Source: Hydrogenothermaceae bacterium
Lineage (GTDB): Bacteria > Aquificota > Aquificia > Aquificales > Hydrogenothermaceae
Direction of reading: 5' to 3'
NCBI GenBank assembly: GCA_026418455.1
Contig: JAOABH010000004.1
Span: 661,781 to 725,780, forward strand
Length of the DNA stretch: 64,000 bases
Shown piece after piece: positions 54,952 through 63,299 of the stretch; the first letter of the stretch is position 1, and each line of letters begins with the position of its first letter. Made by a program: the position numbers and the translations under genes. The notes under the pieces are model-generated. The model was given only the letters and a program-made list of their open reading frames with translations. It made no database searches and was not told where the DNA came from.

Positions 54952-55452
54952 TTATCCCCCTATCATAGTTAAGAGCTTTAATCTCTCTTCTCTACTCACT
55001 ATCTGAGTTATCTTCACAGCAAAATTATCTTCCACTTGATATAGTTCACCTTTAGCTACCAAAACCCCGTTTACCTTTATATCTATAGGTTGGTCTATAT
55101 ATTTATCAAGCTCCACGATAGAACTTGGAGAGAGTTTAGTTATCTCCTCTATGGTCATTTTCCTTGAGCCGATCTCAAATGTTATGGATACTGGAATATC
55201 AAGTATAAGCTGTAATTTTTGAGAAATTTTAGGATCTACTTTCACAGATTCCTCTTTCACAGTTGTAGGAGTTTCCTGCTCTACTTTTTGATCTTGCTGA
55301 TCCTCAATCATAGAAGCCCATTGAGATGCTAAATCTTCATCATTTTTCTTCTCTGGTTGATTTTCAAGCATTGAAGCCCATTGAGCAGCCAAATCTTCAT
55401 CTCTATTTTGATTTTCCGGTTCTTGAGACTCCAACTTTTCCTCTTCAGCCAT
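54952..55452 (-). CDS. fliN: C-ring protein FliN with a tandem N-terminal repeat
   Basis: 166 aa. The C-terminal SpoA domain (about 80-160: LQLILDIPVSITFEIGSRKMTIEEITKLSPSSIVELDKYIDQPIDIKVNGVLVAKGEL) is a clear FliN. The N-terminal 75 residues are acidic and contain two copies, exactly 20 residues apart, of DEDLA(A/S)QWASM(L/I)E (18-30 and 38-50). FliN proteins often carry one such DxxWA-type segment; doubling is unusual. It overlaps fliM by 8 bp. Confidence 0.93.
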   Translation of the reverse strand: MAEEEKLESQEPENQNRDEDLAAQWASMLENQPEKKNDEDLASQWASMIEDQQDQKVEQETPTTVKEESVKVDPKISQKLQLILDIPVSITFEIGSRKMTIEEITKLSPSSIVELDKYIDQPIDIKVNGVLVAKGELYQVEDNFAVKITQIVSREERLKLLTMIGG

Positions 55453-56401
55453 CTTCTCTTTCCTCTAACTTTTTTTCAATGTTTACAGCAAACTTCTTAT
55501 CTATTTTGCCAAGTTTAACTAAAAACTTCTTTCTATCTTCAATATAACAGTCTAAAAATGAATCTTTCTTTTTATTTAATATTATACTATTACCAACTTC
55601 AAAATTTAAAAACTCTTCCACGGTAAAACTCTTTCTGTCAAGCTCAACACTTAAAGTTAAAACCACTTTCATTAGTTTGTTAAAGATTGTCTGTTTCCAC
55701 TCTTGTGAAACTTCCGATCCAAAAGTTTCAGAAAAAACAAGATCTTTTATAGGCAAAAACATCATCTGTGGAAAGCAGAAACTAAAAGGTACCTCCGTTC
55801 CATCTATATCCATATCCATCTCCACAACTATAACCTTTTCAGCCTGTGAAACTATCCTTACGAGAAATGGATTTAACTCAAGATTTTTAAGTTCTATCTG
55901 AACAGGATAAAACTCCTCCCAAACTCTATTAAATGTTTCCATAGCAACGTTAATAAGATCATTTACTATCCTAAGTTCAAGTTTGGTAAAGTCTCTTCCC
56001 TCTATTTTAAAAGTCTTTGAACCTCCGCCGAAGATAGAGCTAACAAGAGAAAAAACCAACCTTGCATCTATAACCAAAAGAGCTGACTCTTTAAGTGGTT
56101 TCATATAAAAAATACTGTAGGCAGCCGGAAGTGGTATCTTTGATATATAATTACCATACCTTGAGATATAAATTTTTGATTTTGACACCATAGTTATGGT
56201 TGGAAATATCTTTCTTATCTCCTCTCTGAAGAGCTTTGCCCATCTCTCAAATATTATCTCAAGCCCAGGAAATCCACCTTTCTGTATTTTCTCTACTTTT
56301 GAAAAATCAAAAGGTTTAACCTTTAACTCTTCTACAGTTTCTTGTTTTTTTCCGCCACCAAGTAATGCATCTATCTCTTCCTGTGAAAGAAAGTCAGACA
56401 T
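55445..56401 (-). CDS. fliM: Flagellar switch protein FliM
   Basis: C-ring protein, 318 aa. The N-terminal CheY-binding motif is intact (LSQEEIDALLGGG, residues 5-17), so chemotactic input is expected although no che genes are present in the window. The middle domain has FSLVSSIFGGGSKTFKIEGRDFTKLELRIV, and a C-terminal SpoA domain follows. The ribosome site lies in the 14-nt gap after fliG. Confidence 0.95.
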   Translation of the reverse strand: MSDFLSQEEIDALLGGGKKQETVEELKVKPFDFSKVEKIQKGGFPGLEIIFERWAKLFREEIRKIFPTITMVSKSKIYISRYGNYISKIPLPAAYSIFYMKPLKESALLVIDARLVFSLVSSIFGGGSKTFKIEGRDFTKLELRIVNDLINVAMETFNRVWEEFYPVQIELKNLELNPFLVRIVSQAEKVIVVEMDMDIDGTEVPFSFCFPQMMFLPIKDLVFSETFGSEVSQEWKQTIFNKLMKVVLTLSVELDRKSFTVEEFLNFEVGNSIILNKKKDSFLDCYIEDRKKFLVKLGKIDKKFAVNIEKKLEEREDG

Positions 56402-56415
56402 AAATCAGCCCTCCA

Positions 56416-57432
56416 TCAGAGCATCTCTTCACCACCTGCTCCATACTCAATAACTCCGGTCTGTATGAGATTTTTGATAACCTGTATAATTTTCTTACGA
56501 GCATTTTCAACATCTGATTTTTTAATAGGTCCCAAAACTTCCATATCCTCCATAAACATCTGAGCTGCTCTCTTTGACATATTAGCAAGAAATTTGTCAA
56601 CAATCTCCTGTGGTGCTCCTTTAAGTGCAATAAGTAAATCATTTTTATCCACATTTTTAAATATCTCCATAATAGCTCTGTTGTCAAGTTTAACAATATC
56701 TTCAAATTTAAACATCCTCTCCTCAATAGCATCTGCCAGAAATGCATTCTCTTTCCTAATCTCATCAAGTATCTCATTAGCTATATCCTTAGGTAAGTTA
56801 TTCACTATTTCGGCAGATACATCAATTCCACTTAACATCTCTTCCTTACCAGCTCCGAGAGTGTAAAGCTCTTCTTCAAGAGATGATGCAACGGTTTTAA
56901 GCATATTACTTGATACCTTCTCAAGGGAGGCGATCCTCTTTATAACCTCTTCCTGAATATTAGATATTCCCTGTCTCCTTGGTAAATACTGGATTATCTC
57001 AGCAGCTTTCTGAGGAGGAAGCTGAGTTAAAATAAGAGCTATCACCTGAGGATGTTCATTCTTTATAAGATTTGCAACAACCTTCGGAGGAAGTTTCTCA
57101 AGCTCTTTAAATATAGCTTTCCCTTCCTCTGCACTAACAAGTCCTTCAAAAAGCTCTTTTACCTTATCCGGTGGCAAAGCTTTTTCTAAAATTTTTCTTA
57201 AGTTTTCAGGTAGAAGTCTTAAAGGTGCAGCTTCTGAAAGCTGTTTATAGGCTTCATCTAACACAGCCTTTATAACATCTTTAGACGGAGACTCTAAAGT
57301 AAGAAGTGCTTTAACAACCCTCTCAAGCTCTGTCTGTTTAAGATGTTTAAATATATTTACATTCTTATCCTCTGGAATTGTAGATAGAAGTATAGCAGCC
57401 TTTTCTGAACCAGAAAGCTTGTCTTTATCCAT
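56416..57432 (-). CDS. fliG: Flagellar switch protein FliG
   Basis: C-ring protein contacting the MS ring and stators. From the ATG at 57432 (behind GGGG) it is 338 aa, the family length; the open frame upstream crosses the promoter and is rejected. Motifs: KLSGSEKAAILLSTIPED, NEHPQVIALILTQLPPQKAAEIIQYLP with the EHPQ motif, and a C-terminal motor domain with charged residues (KLDNRAIMEIFKNVDKNDLLIALKGA). First gene of the 30-gene series. Confidence 0.96.
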   Translation of the reverse strand: MDKDKLSGSEKAAILLSTIPEDKNVNIFKHLKQTELERVVKALLTLESPSKDVIKAVLDEAYKQLSEAAPLRLLPENLRKILEKALPPDKVKELFEGLVSAEEGKAIFKELEKLPPKVVANLIKNEHPQVIALILTQLPPQKAAEIIQYLPRRQGISNIQEEVIKRIASLEKVSSNMLKTVASSLEEELYTLGAGKEEMLSGIDVSAEIVNNLPKDIANEILDEIRKENAFLADAIEERMFKFEDIVKLDNRAIMEIFKNVDKNDLLIALKGAPQEIVDKFLANMSKRAAQMFMEDMEVLGPIKKSDVENARKKIIQVIKNLIQTGVIEYGAGGEEML

Positions 57433-57450
57433 ATGCATCCCCAACTTAGG

Positions 57451-57459
57451 TGGTATAAT
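57451..57459 (+). promoter_or_regulatory. Extended -10 box of flgN
   Basis: TGGTATAAT on the plus strand, 32 nt before the flgN ATG at 57492. Overlapping on the other strand, TATAAT at 57467-57472 is a candidate -10 for fliG, so both flagellar transcripts leave from this 59-bp gap. Confidence 0.55.
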
Positions 57460-57466
57460 TAATATT

Positions 57467-57472
57467 ATTATA
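57467..57472 (-). promoter_or_regulatory. Probable -10 box of the fliG-flhB operon
   Basis: Minus strand TATAAT preceded by TG, 34 nt before the fliG ATG at 57432. If correct, this promoter heads a 24.6-kb transcript. It looks like a housekeeping promoter rather than sigma-28 or sigma-54. Confidence 0.45.
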
Positions 57473-57491
57473 CATTGAAAGAGAGGAAAAT

Positions 57492-57845
57492 ATGGAAGAT
57501 TTAGATACAACCCTCGAAAAGTTAAAGATCCTCTTAGAAGAGGAAAAGTTATGTATCTTAAACTCTCTAAAAGACAGCTCTTGTGCTAATAGATTAATAG
57601 AGATAACTCAGGAAAAAATGGATTTATTATCAAAACTTTCTCAATTTTCAAAAGAAGAAGCATTGGAAAAGTTAGATAAAATACAGGAATTAAACACACT
57701 TTTACACATAAATAGAGAGTTAATCATCCAAAATCTGATGTTTATAGAAGACCTTTTTGAAGCTATATTTGAAACTACAAAAACATACTCTCCCGAAGGC
57801 TCAATAAAATCTTCTGGACAGGGATTTATAAATAAAAAAGTTTAA
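57492..57845 (+). CDS. flgN: FlgN-like export chaperone
   Basis: 117-aa helical protein just upstream of flgK, the usual place for the chaperone of FlgK and FlgL. The FlgN pattern is visible: a long N-terminal helix with LEKLKILLEEEKLCILNSLKD, a middle LIEITQEKMDLLSKL, and a C-terminal Gly/aromatic tail TYSPEGSIKSSGQGFINKKV typical of FlgN. Ribosome site GAGAGG. Confidence 0.82.
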   Translation: MEDLDTTLEKLKILLEEEKLCILNSLKDSSCANRLIEITQEKMDLLSKLSQFSKEEALEKLDKIQELNTLLHINRELIIQNLMFIEDLFEAIFETTKTYSPEGSIKSSGQGFINKKV

Positions 57846-57859
57846 AAATTTTCCGATAA
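57833..57859 (+). promoter_or_regulatory. Sigma-28 promoter before flgK
   Basis: TAAA (57833-57836), 15 nt, then TCCGATAA (57852-57859); the sigma-28 consensus is TAAA-N15-GCCGATAA. It overlaps the end of flgN and lies 29 nt before the flgK ATG. Confidence 0.8.
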
Positions 57860-57888
57860 TAAAATAAACAGAGTGTGAGGTGTGATAG

Positions 57889-59310
57889 ATGTCTTTACTT
57901 AGTATGCTTTCAATAGGTGGTCAGAGCTTACTTTCAACCCAAAGGGGCATAAACAGCGTAAATAAAAACATATCAAACGTAGCGACGGAAGGATACAACA
58001 GGGAGATTGCTGTTTTTCAAGATATGCCAAGAAGTGGCGTTTTCGTGAATAAAATTTTGAGAGTTTTTGACCAGTTTCTATTTACGAGACAGGTAAATCT
58101 CGGACAGAGTTTAAACTCAGATAAAGCATACTCTGATATTCTCTCAAGTATAGAAAATATATTTAACGATATAAACGGAACAGGCTTCTCTCAAGACCTA
58201 AACCAATTCTTCAACTCAATAAACGATATGCTTGTAAACCCAAACGACCTCTCTGCAAGACAACAATTTTTAGCAAATGCTCAGACTCTCATAGGGAAAA
58301 TAAGAAATTCTTACCAATCTCTACAAGACCTAAAACAACAAACAACATTAAAAGTAAAGGACCAGATAGATCAAATAAACCAGATAACACAACAGATAGC
58401 AAAATTAAATAACGACATCAAAACAAAAGTTATGGATGTGGAAGCAAACAGTGATTATCTCAATGAAAGAGACAGATTAATATCACAGCTCAGCAATCTT
58501 ATAGATACAAAAGTAGTATTCAATCCTGATAACACAGTTAACATTTACACAGCAAAAGGTTTTGGACTTGTAGTAGGAATACAGCAGACACAACTTAATT
58601 TTGAGACAGATTCAAACGGAAATCCAGTTGTAAAATGGAATAACTCAAATGATATAACAGGAGATATTCAGAACGGTGAAGTAGGAGGCAATCTTAAAGG
58701 CATTGGCGACATAAATAAACAGATAAATAATCTCAACGACTTTACTACAGTTTTTGCTACAGTTTTTAACAAGGTTCATAGACAAGGTTATAACCTTAAC
58801 GGCAACAATAATGTAGACTTCTTCAAAATAGACCCCTCCTCCTCCTTAACAAAGATAGATGCCTCTAATATATCCCTTAATATAACAGATCCGAAAGATG
58901 TAGCTTTAGCTACAGACCCTAATTATCTAAACTCAGATAACACAAACGGTAAAGCTCTATTAAATCTTAAAAACAGTATATCTGGAGTTTTAACCCCTGC
59001 AGAAGAAGGCAGTTTAAACTTAAACGATTCTACAAACTATAATTTAATAAAATCAAGGGGGTTCTTTGAGTTTTACAACTCAAAGTTAGTTGCTGAAGTA
59101 TCATCTAAAGCTTCAACAATACAGACTCAAAAAGCAAACAATCAGGCACTGTACGATGCTGTTACTCAAAAGATTCAAAGTCTATCCGGAGTTAATCTTG
59201 ACGAAGAACTCATAAATCTCACAAAACTACAGAGAGCTTATCAGGCAAATGCAAGAGTAATAACAGTTGCAGATGAACTATTTCAGACCATACTAAATAT
59301 AGGTAAATAG
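57889..59310 (+). CDS. flgK: Hook-filament junction protein FlgK
   Basis: 473 aa. N-terminus MSLLSMLSIGGQSLLSTQRGINSVNKNISNVATEGYNREIAVFQD and C-terminus NLDEELINLTKLQRAYQANARVITVADELFQTILNIGK are those of FlgK. The central Asn-rich part (about 160-400) is variable. It has its own sigma-28 promoter and a GTGAGG ribosome site. Confidence 0.96.
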   Translation: MSLLSMLSIGGQSLLSTQRGINSVNKNISNVATEGYNREIAVFQDMPRSGVFVNKILRVFDQFLFTRQVNLGQSLNSDKAYSDILSSIENIFNDINGTGFSQDLNQFFNSINDMLVNPNDLSARQQFLANAQTLIGKIRNSYQSLQDLKQQTTLKVKDQIDQINQITQQIAKLNNDIKTKVMDVEANSDYLNERDRLISQLSNLIDTKVVFNPDNTVNIYTAKGFGLVVGIQQTQLNFETDSNGNPVVKWNNSNDITGDIQNGEVGGNLKGIGDINKQINNLNDFTTVFATVFNKVHRQGYNLNGNNNVDFFKIDPSSSLTKIDASNISLNITDPKDVALATDPNYLNSDNTNGKALLNLKNSISGVLTPAEEGSLNLNDSTNYNLIKSRGFFEFYNSKLVAEVSSKASTIQTQKANNQALYDAVTQKIQSLSGVNLDEELINLTKLQRAYQANARVITVADELFQTILNIGK

Positions 59311-59311
59311 C

Positions 59312-59338
59312 TAAAAAATTTTAAAAAATTTACGATAA
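59312..59338 (+). promoter_or_regulatory. Sigma-28 promoter before flgL
   Basis: TAAA (59312-59315), exactly 15 nt, then TACGATAA (59331-59338), in the flgK-flgL gap. The flgL ATG lies 34 nt further on. Confidence 0.75.
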
Positions 59339-59372
59339 TGTAATTGAATATTAACCTAAAAAGCGGTGGGCT

Positions 59373-60320
59373 ATGAGAATTACAGATTTACTCAGATATG
59401 ACAACTACATAAAGAATGACCAGATAAGACAGGGTGAGGTAGAGAAGTATTCTAAACAGATAGCCACAGGAAAAAAAATTCTTCAACCGTCTGACGATAC
59501 AGTAGCTACAGTTGCATCATTAAGACTCAAAAGAATAAACGAAGATTTTGACAGCTATTTGAGAAATATGGATTTTGCTTCCAATGTGTTAGATGTTGCT
59601 GAAACTACATTAAGGAATATATCAGATGCAGGAACGGAGATAAGAGTTGAGATTATCAGGCTTCTTAACACCGGAGTCCTTGATAAAGATGATGCAAATG
59701 TTTTAAAAGATTACTTCCAACAGATGAAAGATTACATCATAAAGACAGCTAACACATCTATAGGGGACACAAGATTATTCGGTGGAGTAGCATCACAGCA
59801 AGACCCTTTTGACTCAAATGGTGTCTACCAAGGACAAACAACAGAAACTAAAGTTCCGATAGCAAAAGGAGTAGAGGTAAATACGACTTTTGACGGTTCA
59901 GCTTATTTAGGCACAGGTAACGTTGGTGGAAGTAAAAAGATATTAATGGTAGCAGCAATAGATAAGATAGTCCAAATAATAAACAATGCTATAAATGGAA
60001 CAGGAAGTCTTGGTGAGTTAAATACAGCAACCATAAATGTCAACGGAACTGATATGAAAATATTAGATGTGTTTGATAAAGGACTAAACACTATTTTACA
60101 ATACACATCAATGATAGGAACTCAACAAAAAATAATAAGTGATATAAAAACCAGCTATCAACAGAATAAAGTGTTTAACAACAATCTTATATCAAATCTT
60201 GAAGATGCAGATACAGCAGAAACAATAACAAATCTACAGAAAGCTAAAACAGCCTACGAAGCATTAATAGCAGCATTTAACTCAGTTAAAAATCTGTCTC
60301 TTTTGGATTTCTTCAAATAA
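59373..60320 (+). CDS. flgL: Hook-filament junction protein FlgL
   Basis: 315 aa, flagellin-like ends: MRITDLLRYDNYIKNDQIRQGEVEKYSKQIATGKKILQPSDDTVATVASLRLKR at the start and ISNLEDADTAETITNLQKAKTAYEALIAAFNSVKNLSLLDFF at the end. It follows flgK and has its own promoter. The ribosome site is GGTGG. Confidence 0.95.
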   Translation: MRITDLLRYDNYIKNDQIRQGEVEKYSKQIATGKKILQPSDDTVATVASLRLKRINEDFDSYLRNMDFASNVLDVAETTLRNISDAGTEIRVEIIRLLNTGVLDKDDANVLKDYFQQMKDYIIKTANTSIGDTRLFGGVASQQDPFDSNGVYQGQTTETKVPIAKGVEVNTTFDGSAYLGTGNVGGSKKILMVAAIDKIVQIINNAINGTGSLGELNTATINVNGTDMKILDVFDKGLNTILQYTSMIGTQQKIISDIKTSYQQNKVFNNNLISNLEDADTAETITNLQKAKTAYEALIAAFNSVKNLSLLDFFK

Positions 60321-60339
60321 TCAACCATCTCCTATTTTG

Positions 60340-60348
60340 TGGTAAAAT
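60340..60348 (+). promoter_or_regulatory. Possible extended -10 box (TGGTAAAAT)
   Basis: TGGTAAAAT, one base off the TGGTATAAT boxes elsewhere, 33 nt before the ATG at 60382. No sigma-28 element fits here. Confidence 0.35.
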
Positions 60349-60381
60349 TTTTTCCATAACTAAAATTTTCTAAAAGGTAAA

Positions 60382-60930
60382 ATGAAAAGTTTATTTTTCT
60401 ACTTAATCTTTATTATAATGGCTTTCCCTTCTCTTGCTGAAGAAGGTTTCGTAGTTGAATCAAAAATAGTAAAGCAAGAATTTAATAAAGAGGAGATAAA
60501 CAGGTTAAAGTTAAGACTTTCAGAAATTGAAAAAAACCAAAAATATATACTTGAAACCATATCTCAAAAAAATTACACTTCAAAAGCTGAATTTCCAACT
60601 GATATAAACCAAAAACTTGACATGATGATACAAAACCAAAAAGATCTTAATTCAAAAATAGATAACCTTGAAAAATATATAAGAAAGCAGATTTTACTTC
60701 AAAACATCATACAGTTCATAATATTCGCTATATTTTTGGTATTTATGATACTTCTATCAAAGTATAAAAAAGAGGCTACAAAAATAGAAGACAAAATAGA
60801 TGATGTTTCCACGAAGATAGAAGAAAATAAAAAGGAAACAATAAGACTCCTGATAGAAAAAGCAAAAGATGACCCTAAACTGACATTAGCTTTAAAGAGT
60901 ATCTTAGAAGAAAAACAGTCTGAAAAATGA
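60382..60930 (+). CDS. Membrane coiled-coil protein of unknown function
   Basis: 182 aa, unrecognised. A signal sequence (MKSLFFYLIFIIMAFPSLA) is followed by a periplasmic coiled coil (about 30-108, with KLRLSEIEKNQKYILETIS and NQKLDMMIQNQKDLNSKIDNLEKYI). Next come one TM (about 112-131) and a second, cytoplasmic coiled coil. A protein linking periplasm and cytoplasm by coiled coils, placed between flgL and a TPR gene, might serve motility, but no known flagellar family fits. Confidence 0.6.
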   Translation: MKSLFFYLIFIIMAFPSLAEEGFVVESKIVKQEFNKEEINRLKLRLSEIEKNQKYILETISQKNYTSKAEFPTDINQKLDMMIQNQKDLNSKIDNLEKYIRKQILLQNIIQFIIFAIFLVFMILLSKYKKEATKIEDKIDDVSTKIEENKKETIRLLIEKAKDDPKLTLALKSILEEKQSEK

Positions 60931-60978
60931 AATTTAAGTTATAACAATTAAAGTTTTTCCGTAACATGTAGGAGTTTT

Positions 60979-61293
60979 TTGGCATTGATGGAAGATCACA
61001 AGGAATCTGCAATAGAATATCTTAAAAATGCTGTTAAGTATAATCCAGAGTTTAAAGAAGCTTATTTACTTTTAGGTAAAATTCTATACGAAAGGGGAGA
61101 TTACAATCAAGCTAAGGAGTATCTAAAGAAAGCTTATGAGATGTATACAGAAAAAAAATCGCAGGCAGTATATCTACTCGGTCTTGCGTATAGTTACTCA
61201 GGAGATAAAGATACAGCTATAAGATACTATAAAGAGTTAAGGCAGTTAGATAGTAATCTTGCAGATAAACTATTTGAATCTATTTTTAACTGA
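60979..61293 (+). CDS. Small TPR protein
   Basis: 104 aa, about three TPR units: KESAIEYLKNAVKYNPEFKEAYLLLGKILYERGDYNQAKEYLKKAYEMYTEKKSQAVYLLGLAYSYSGDKDTAIRYYKELRQLD. The TTG start at 60979 fits the AGGAG four bases upstream; the ATG at 60988 is the alternative. No signal peptide, so cytoplasmic. The partner is unknown. It converges with the FliT-like gene, overlapping by 8 bp. Confidence 0.65.
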   Translation: MALMEDHKESAIEYLKNAVKYNPEFKEAYLLLGKILYERGDYNQAKEYLKKAYEMYTEKKSQAVYLLGLAYSYSGDKDTAIRYYKELRQLDSNLADKLFESIFN

Positions 61294-61579
61294 TATTTAT
61301 AAGCTCTTGGATATTTTTCTTAATATCCTTGAGCATCTCTATTTCTCTATTTTTATTTTCCAATTTATTTAAAAGCTCAGATTTTTTTTCTTCTATGCAA
61401 GAATTTATCACAGATATCTTTTCTACCAAAAGATTTGCTTCAGTTTTTGTTAAATTCTGATAATTAAATTTATCTAAAATGTTATAGACAGCTTCTAACT
61501 CATTGGTATTTAAATTATCTTCACTACTTAGAGTAATTATTAAAGAATCTAATCGATTAATAATATCATGGAAGTTCAA
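61286..61579 (-). CDS. FliT-like small helical protein after fliS
   Basis: 97 aa, all-helical and charged, beginning at a TTG that overlaps the fliS stop. The fliD-fliS-fliT order is common, and FliT (the FliD chaperone) has this size and helical content (NILDKFNYQNLTKTEANLLVEKISVINSCIEEKKSELLNKLENKNREIEMLKDIKKNI). Sequence identity with FliT was not verified; position is the main evidence. Confidence 0.5.
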   Translation of the reverse strand: MNFHDIINRLDSLIITLSSEDNLNTNELEAVYNILDKFNYQNLTKTEANLLVEKISVINSCIEEKKSELLNKLENKNREIEMLKDIKKNIQELINIS

Positions 61580-61935
61580 GCTATCTCATCCCATCCAGAT
61601 TTAACAATATTCAGAATTTCTATAGCTTCATTTAAAATTTTTTCATCATTTTTAAGATTTCCAAGAGATATATGCCTCTCTAAAAACTCATATATATTAT
61701 CAAGATTAACAGCAATCTCTCCACCTTTCTCAAAATCAAGTCCTAATCTTAACACTCGTAAAATTTCCAATGCTTTGTGTATATGGTTTATTTTACTTTT
61801 TAGATCACCTGTTTTTATATCTTCTATAGCTGATTTTAGTTCTAAAATAATTCTCTCATATCCACTGGCTATAATCTTAGGAAGTGGCATAGTTTCTAAA
61901 TCAGTTTTAATGTATGCTGCATAAGGATTTACCAT
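61576..61935 (-). CDS. fliS: Flagellin chaperone FliS
   Basis: 119 aa. N-terminal NPYAAYIKTDLETMPLPKIIASGYERIILELKSAIEDI matches FliS (usual start N.Y..YK...V.TA.P.KLI..LY). The following helices HIHKALEILRVLRLGLDFEKGGEIAVNLDNIYEFLERHI are the flagellin-binding part. Ribosome site AAGGAG. Confidence 0.9.
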   Translation of the reverse strand: MVNPYAAYIKTDLETMPLPKIIASGYERIILELKSAIEDIKTGDLKSKINHIHKALEILRVLRLGLDFEKGGEIAVNLDNIYEFLERHISLGNLKNDEKILNEAIEILNIVKSGWDEIA

Positions 61936-61945
61936 TATTTACTCC

Positions 61946-63277
61946 TTACTTATTGCTATTAGTGTTTATTCCAAAAACCTGCTGAATTCTTGCACTTATG
62001 GAGTTATACTGAGCTTGCAAACTTTCCATATATATAAACTGATTTTTAAGCGTCTGTATCTCATCGTTTACCCTTTTGGTCATCAGATCTATATTATTTT
62101 GCAATAAAGATATCTGTTTATCATATGCTTTCATCATATTATCTAAGGTTCCAGAAACTGTTGTTGTTTGAAGCAGATAATTACCAAGATTATTTTTAAT
62201 GGTAGATAATTTGTTTACAAAATTATTATAATTATTATTTAGCTGCTCATCTACCTTAGAGCTGTTTAACGATATCTTTCCTGTTGTCCTATCAAAGCTA
62301 AATACACCAGAAACAATAAGATCCGTAATTCCTTCTAAGATAGTATTCTTAATCCGATTTAATCCGTACTCACCAGATAAATTTCCATTTTTCCCTGTCT
62401 CTGTATTCAACTTATCAACTAAACTATTATACTGATTAACGAAGTTAGTAAGTAAATCCTTTATAGGCTTTCTGTCCTGTGAAATTTCTACAGTTGTACT
62501 ACCTACTTTTAAAGCAGTAAAAGACACTCCATCTAAAACAGAATCAAAAGTATTTGTTGAGCTTTGGGCAGAAATACCATTTATAGTTATTTGAGCATTC
62601 TGAGCTGTCCTCACATGGTTAAATCCACCAAGAACATTAGTAAGTCCATCAGAATTATTATTACTATCTGTGATGGTTATACCATTTTCAGTTCCGGTCT
62701 TATTTGAATTTATAGCAAGTTTATACTGTGGATTAGAAGATGTCCCCACATTTATTACGGAAGCTTTAAAATCTCCATTATAGGTTTGAGCGGTTCTATT
62801 TATAGCATCTGCTAATGATTGTAAAGAGTATGTGGAATCATAGACTACGTTATAATTTAAGCCTTTATAATTTATAGTTAATGTTCCACTACCAAGTCCT
62901 GCTAATTGAGTATCTTTATTTGAAAATGCGTTTGCGGAAGCATAAACATCATTTTGGGCAAGCTGATTTACCTGAATGTCATAAACTCCTGCTTGAGCCT
63001 TTAAAGGATCCGTAACAGCAGCAGATACAACTGTACTATCTATTACAGATACTCCTTTTGCATTTAAGGTGTTTAAATCCGTAAAGTTATTAATACTGTT
63101 ATATATATTTTTAAGAATATTATTTATCTGACTAACCGCAGCTTTTTTATTTTGAATTTGTTGTTGCTGTGCTTGAGCCATATTAATCTGTTGACTCTTT
63201 AAAATTTGGATTTGCTGTAAAATGGAGTTGTAATCAAAACCACCAACTAAACCAGAAATATTTATTTCTCCTGCCAT
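61946..63277 (-). CDS. fliD: Filament cap protein FliD
   Basis: 443 aa. The N-terminus ISGLVGGFDYNSILQQIQILKSQQINMAQAQQQQIQNKKAAVSQIN and the coiled-coil C-terminus (YDKQISLLQNNIDLMTKRVNDEIQTLKNQFIYMESLQAQYNS) are typical of the cap. The middle is rich in Asn and Thr. It lies 10 nt before fliS. Confidence 0.94.
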   Translation of the reverse strand: MAGEINISGLVGGFDYNSILQQIQILKSQQINMAQAQQQQIQNKKAAVSQINNILKNIYNSINNFTDLNTLNAKGVSVIDSTVVSAAVTDPLKAQAGVYDIQVNQLAQNDVYASANAFSNKDTQLAGLGSGTLTINYKGLNYNVVYDSTYSLQSLADAINRTAQTYNGDFKASVINVGTSSNPQYKLAINSNKTGTENGITITDSNNNSDGLTNVLGGFNHVRTAQNAQITINGISAQSSTNTFDSVLDGVSFTALKVGSTTVEISQDRKPIKDLLTNFVNQYNSLVDKLNTETGKNGNLSGEYGLNRIKNTILEGITDLIVSGVFSFDRTTGKISLNSSKVDEQLNNNYNNFVNKLSTIKNNLGNYLLQTTTVSGTLDNMMKAYDKQISLLQNNIDLMTKRVNDEIQTLKNQFIYMESLQAQYNSISARIQQVFGINTNSNK

Positions 63278-63299
63278 AATTTCTCACCTTCTTTTTTAT

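Noticed and set aside
56394..56777. A 127-codon minus-strand frame in the fliG 3' half
   Set aside because: Same strand as fliG but in another frame; Leu/Arg-rich and inside the conserved motor domain, so a frame shadow.
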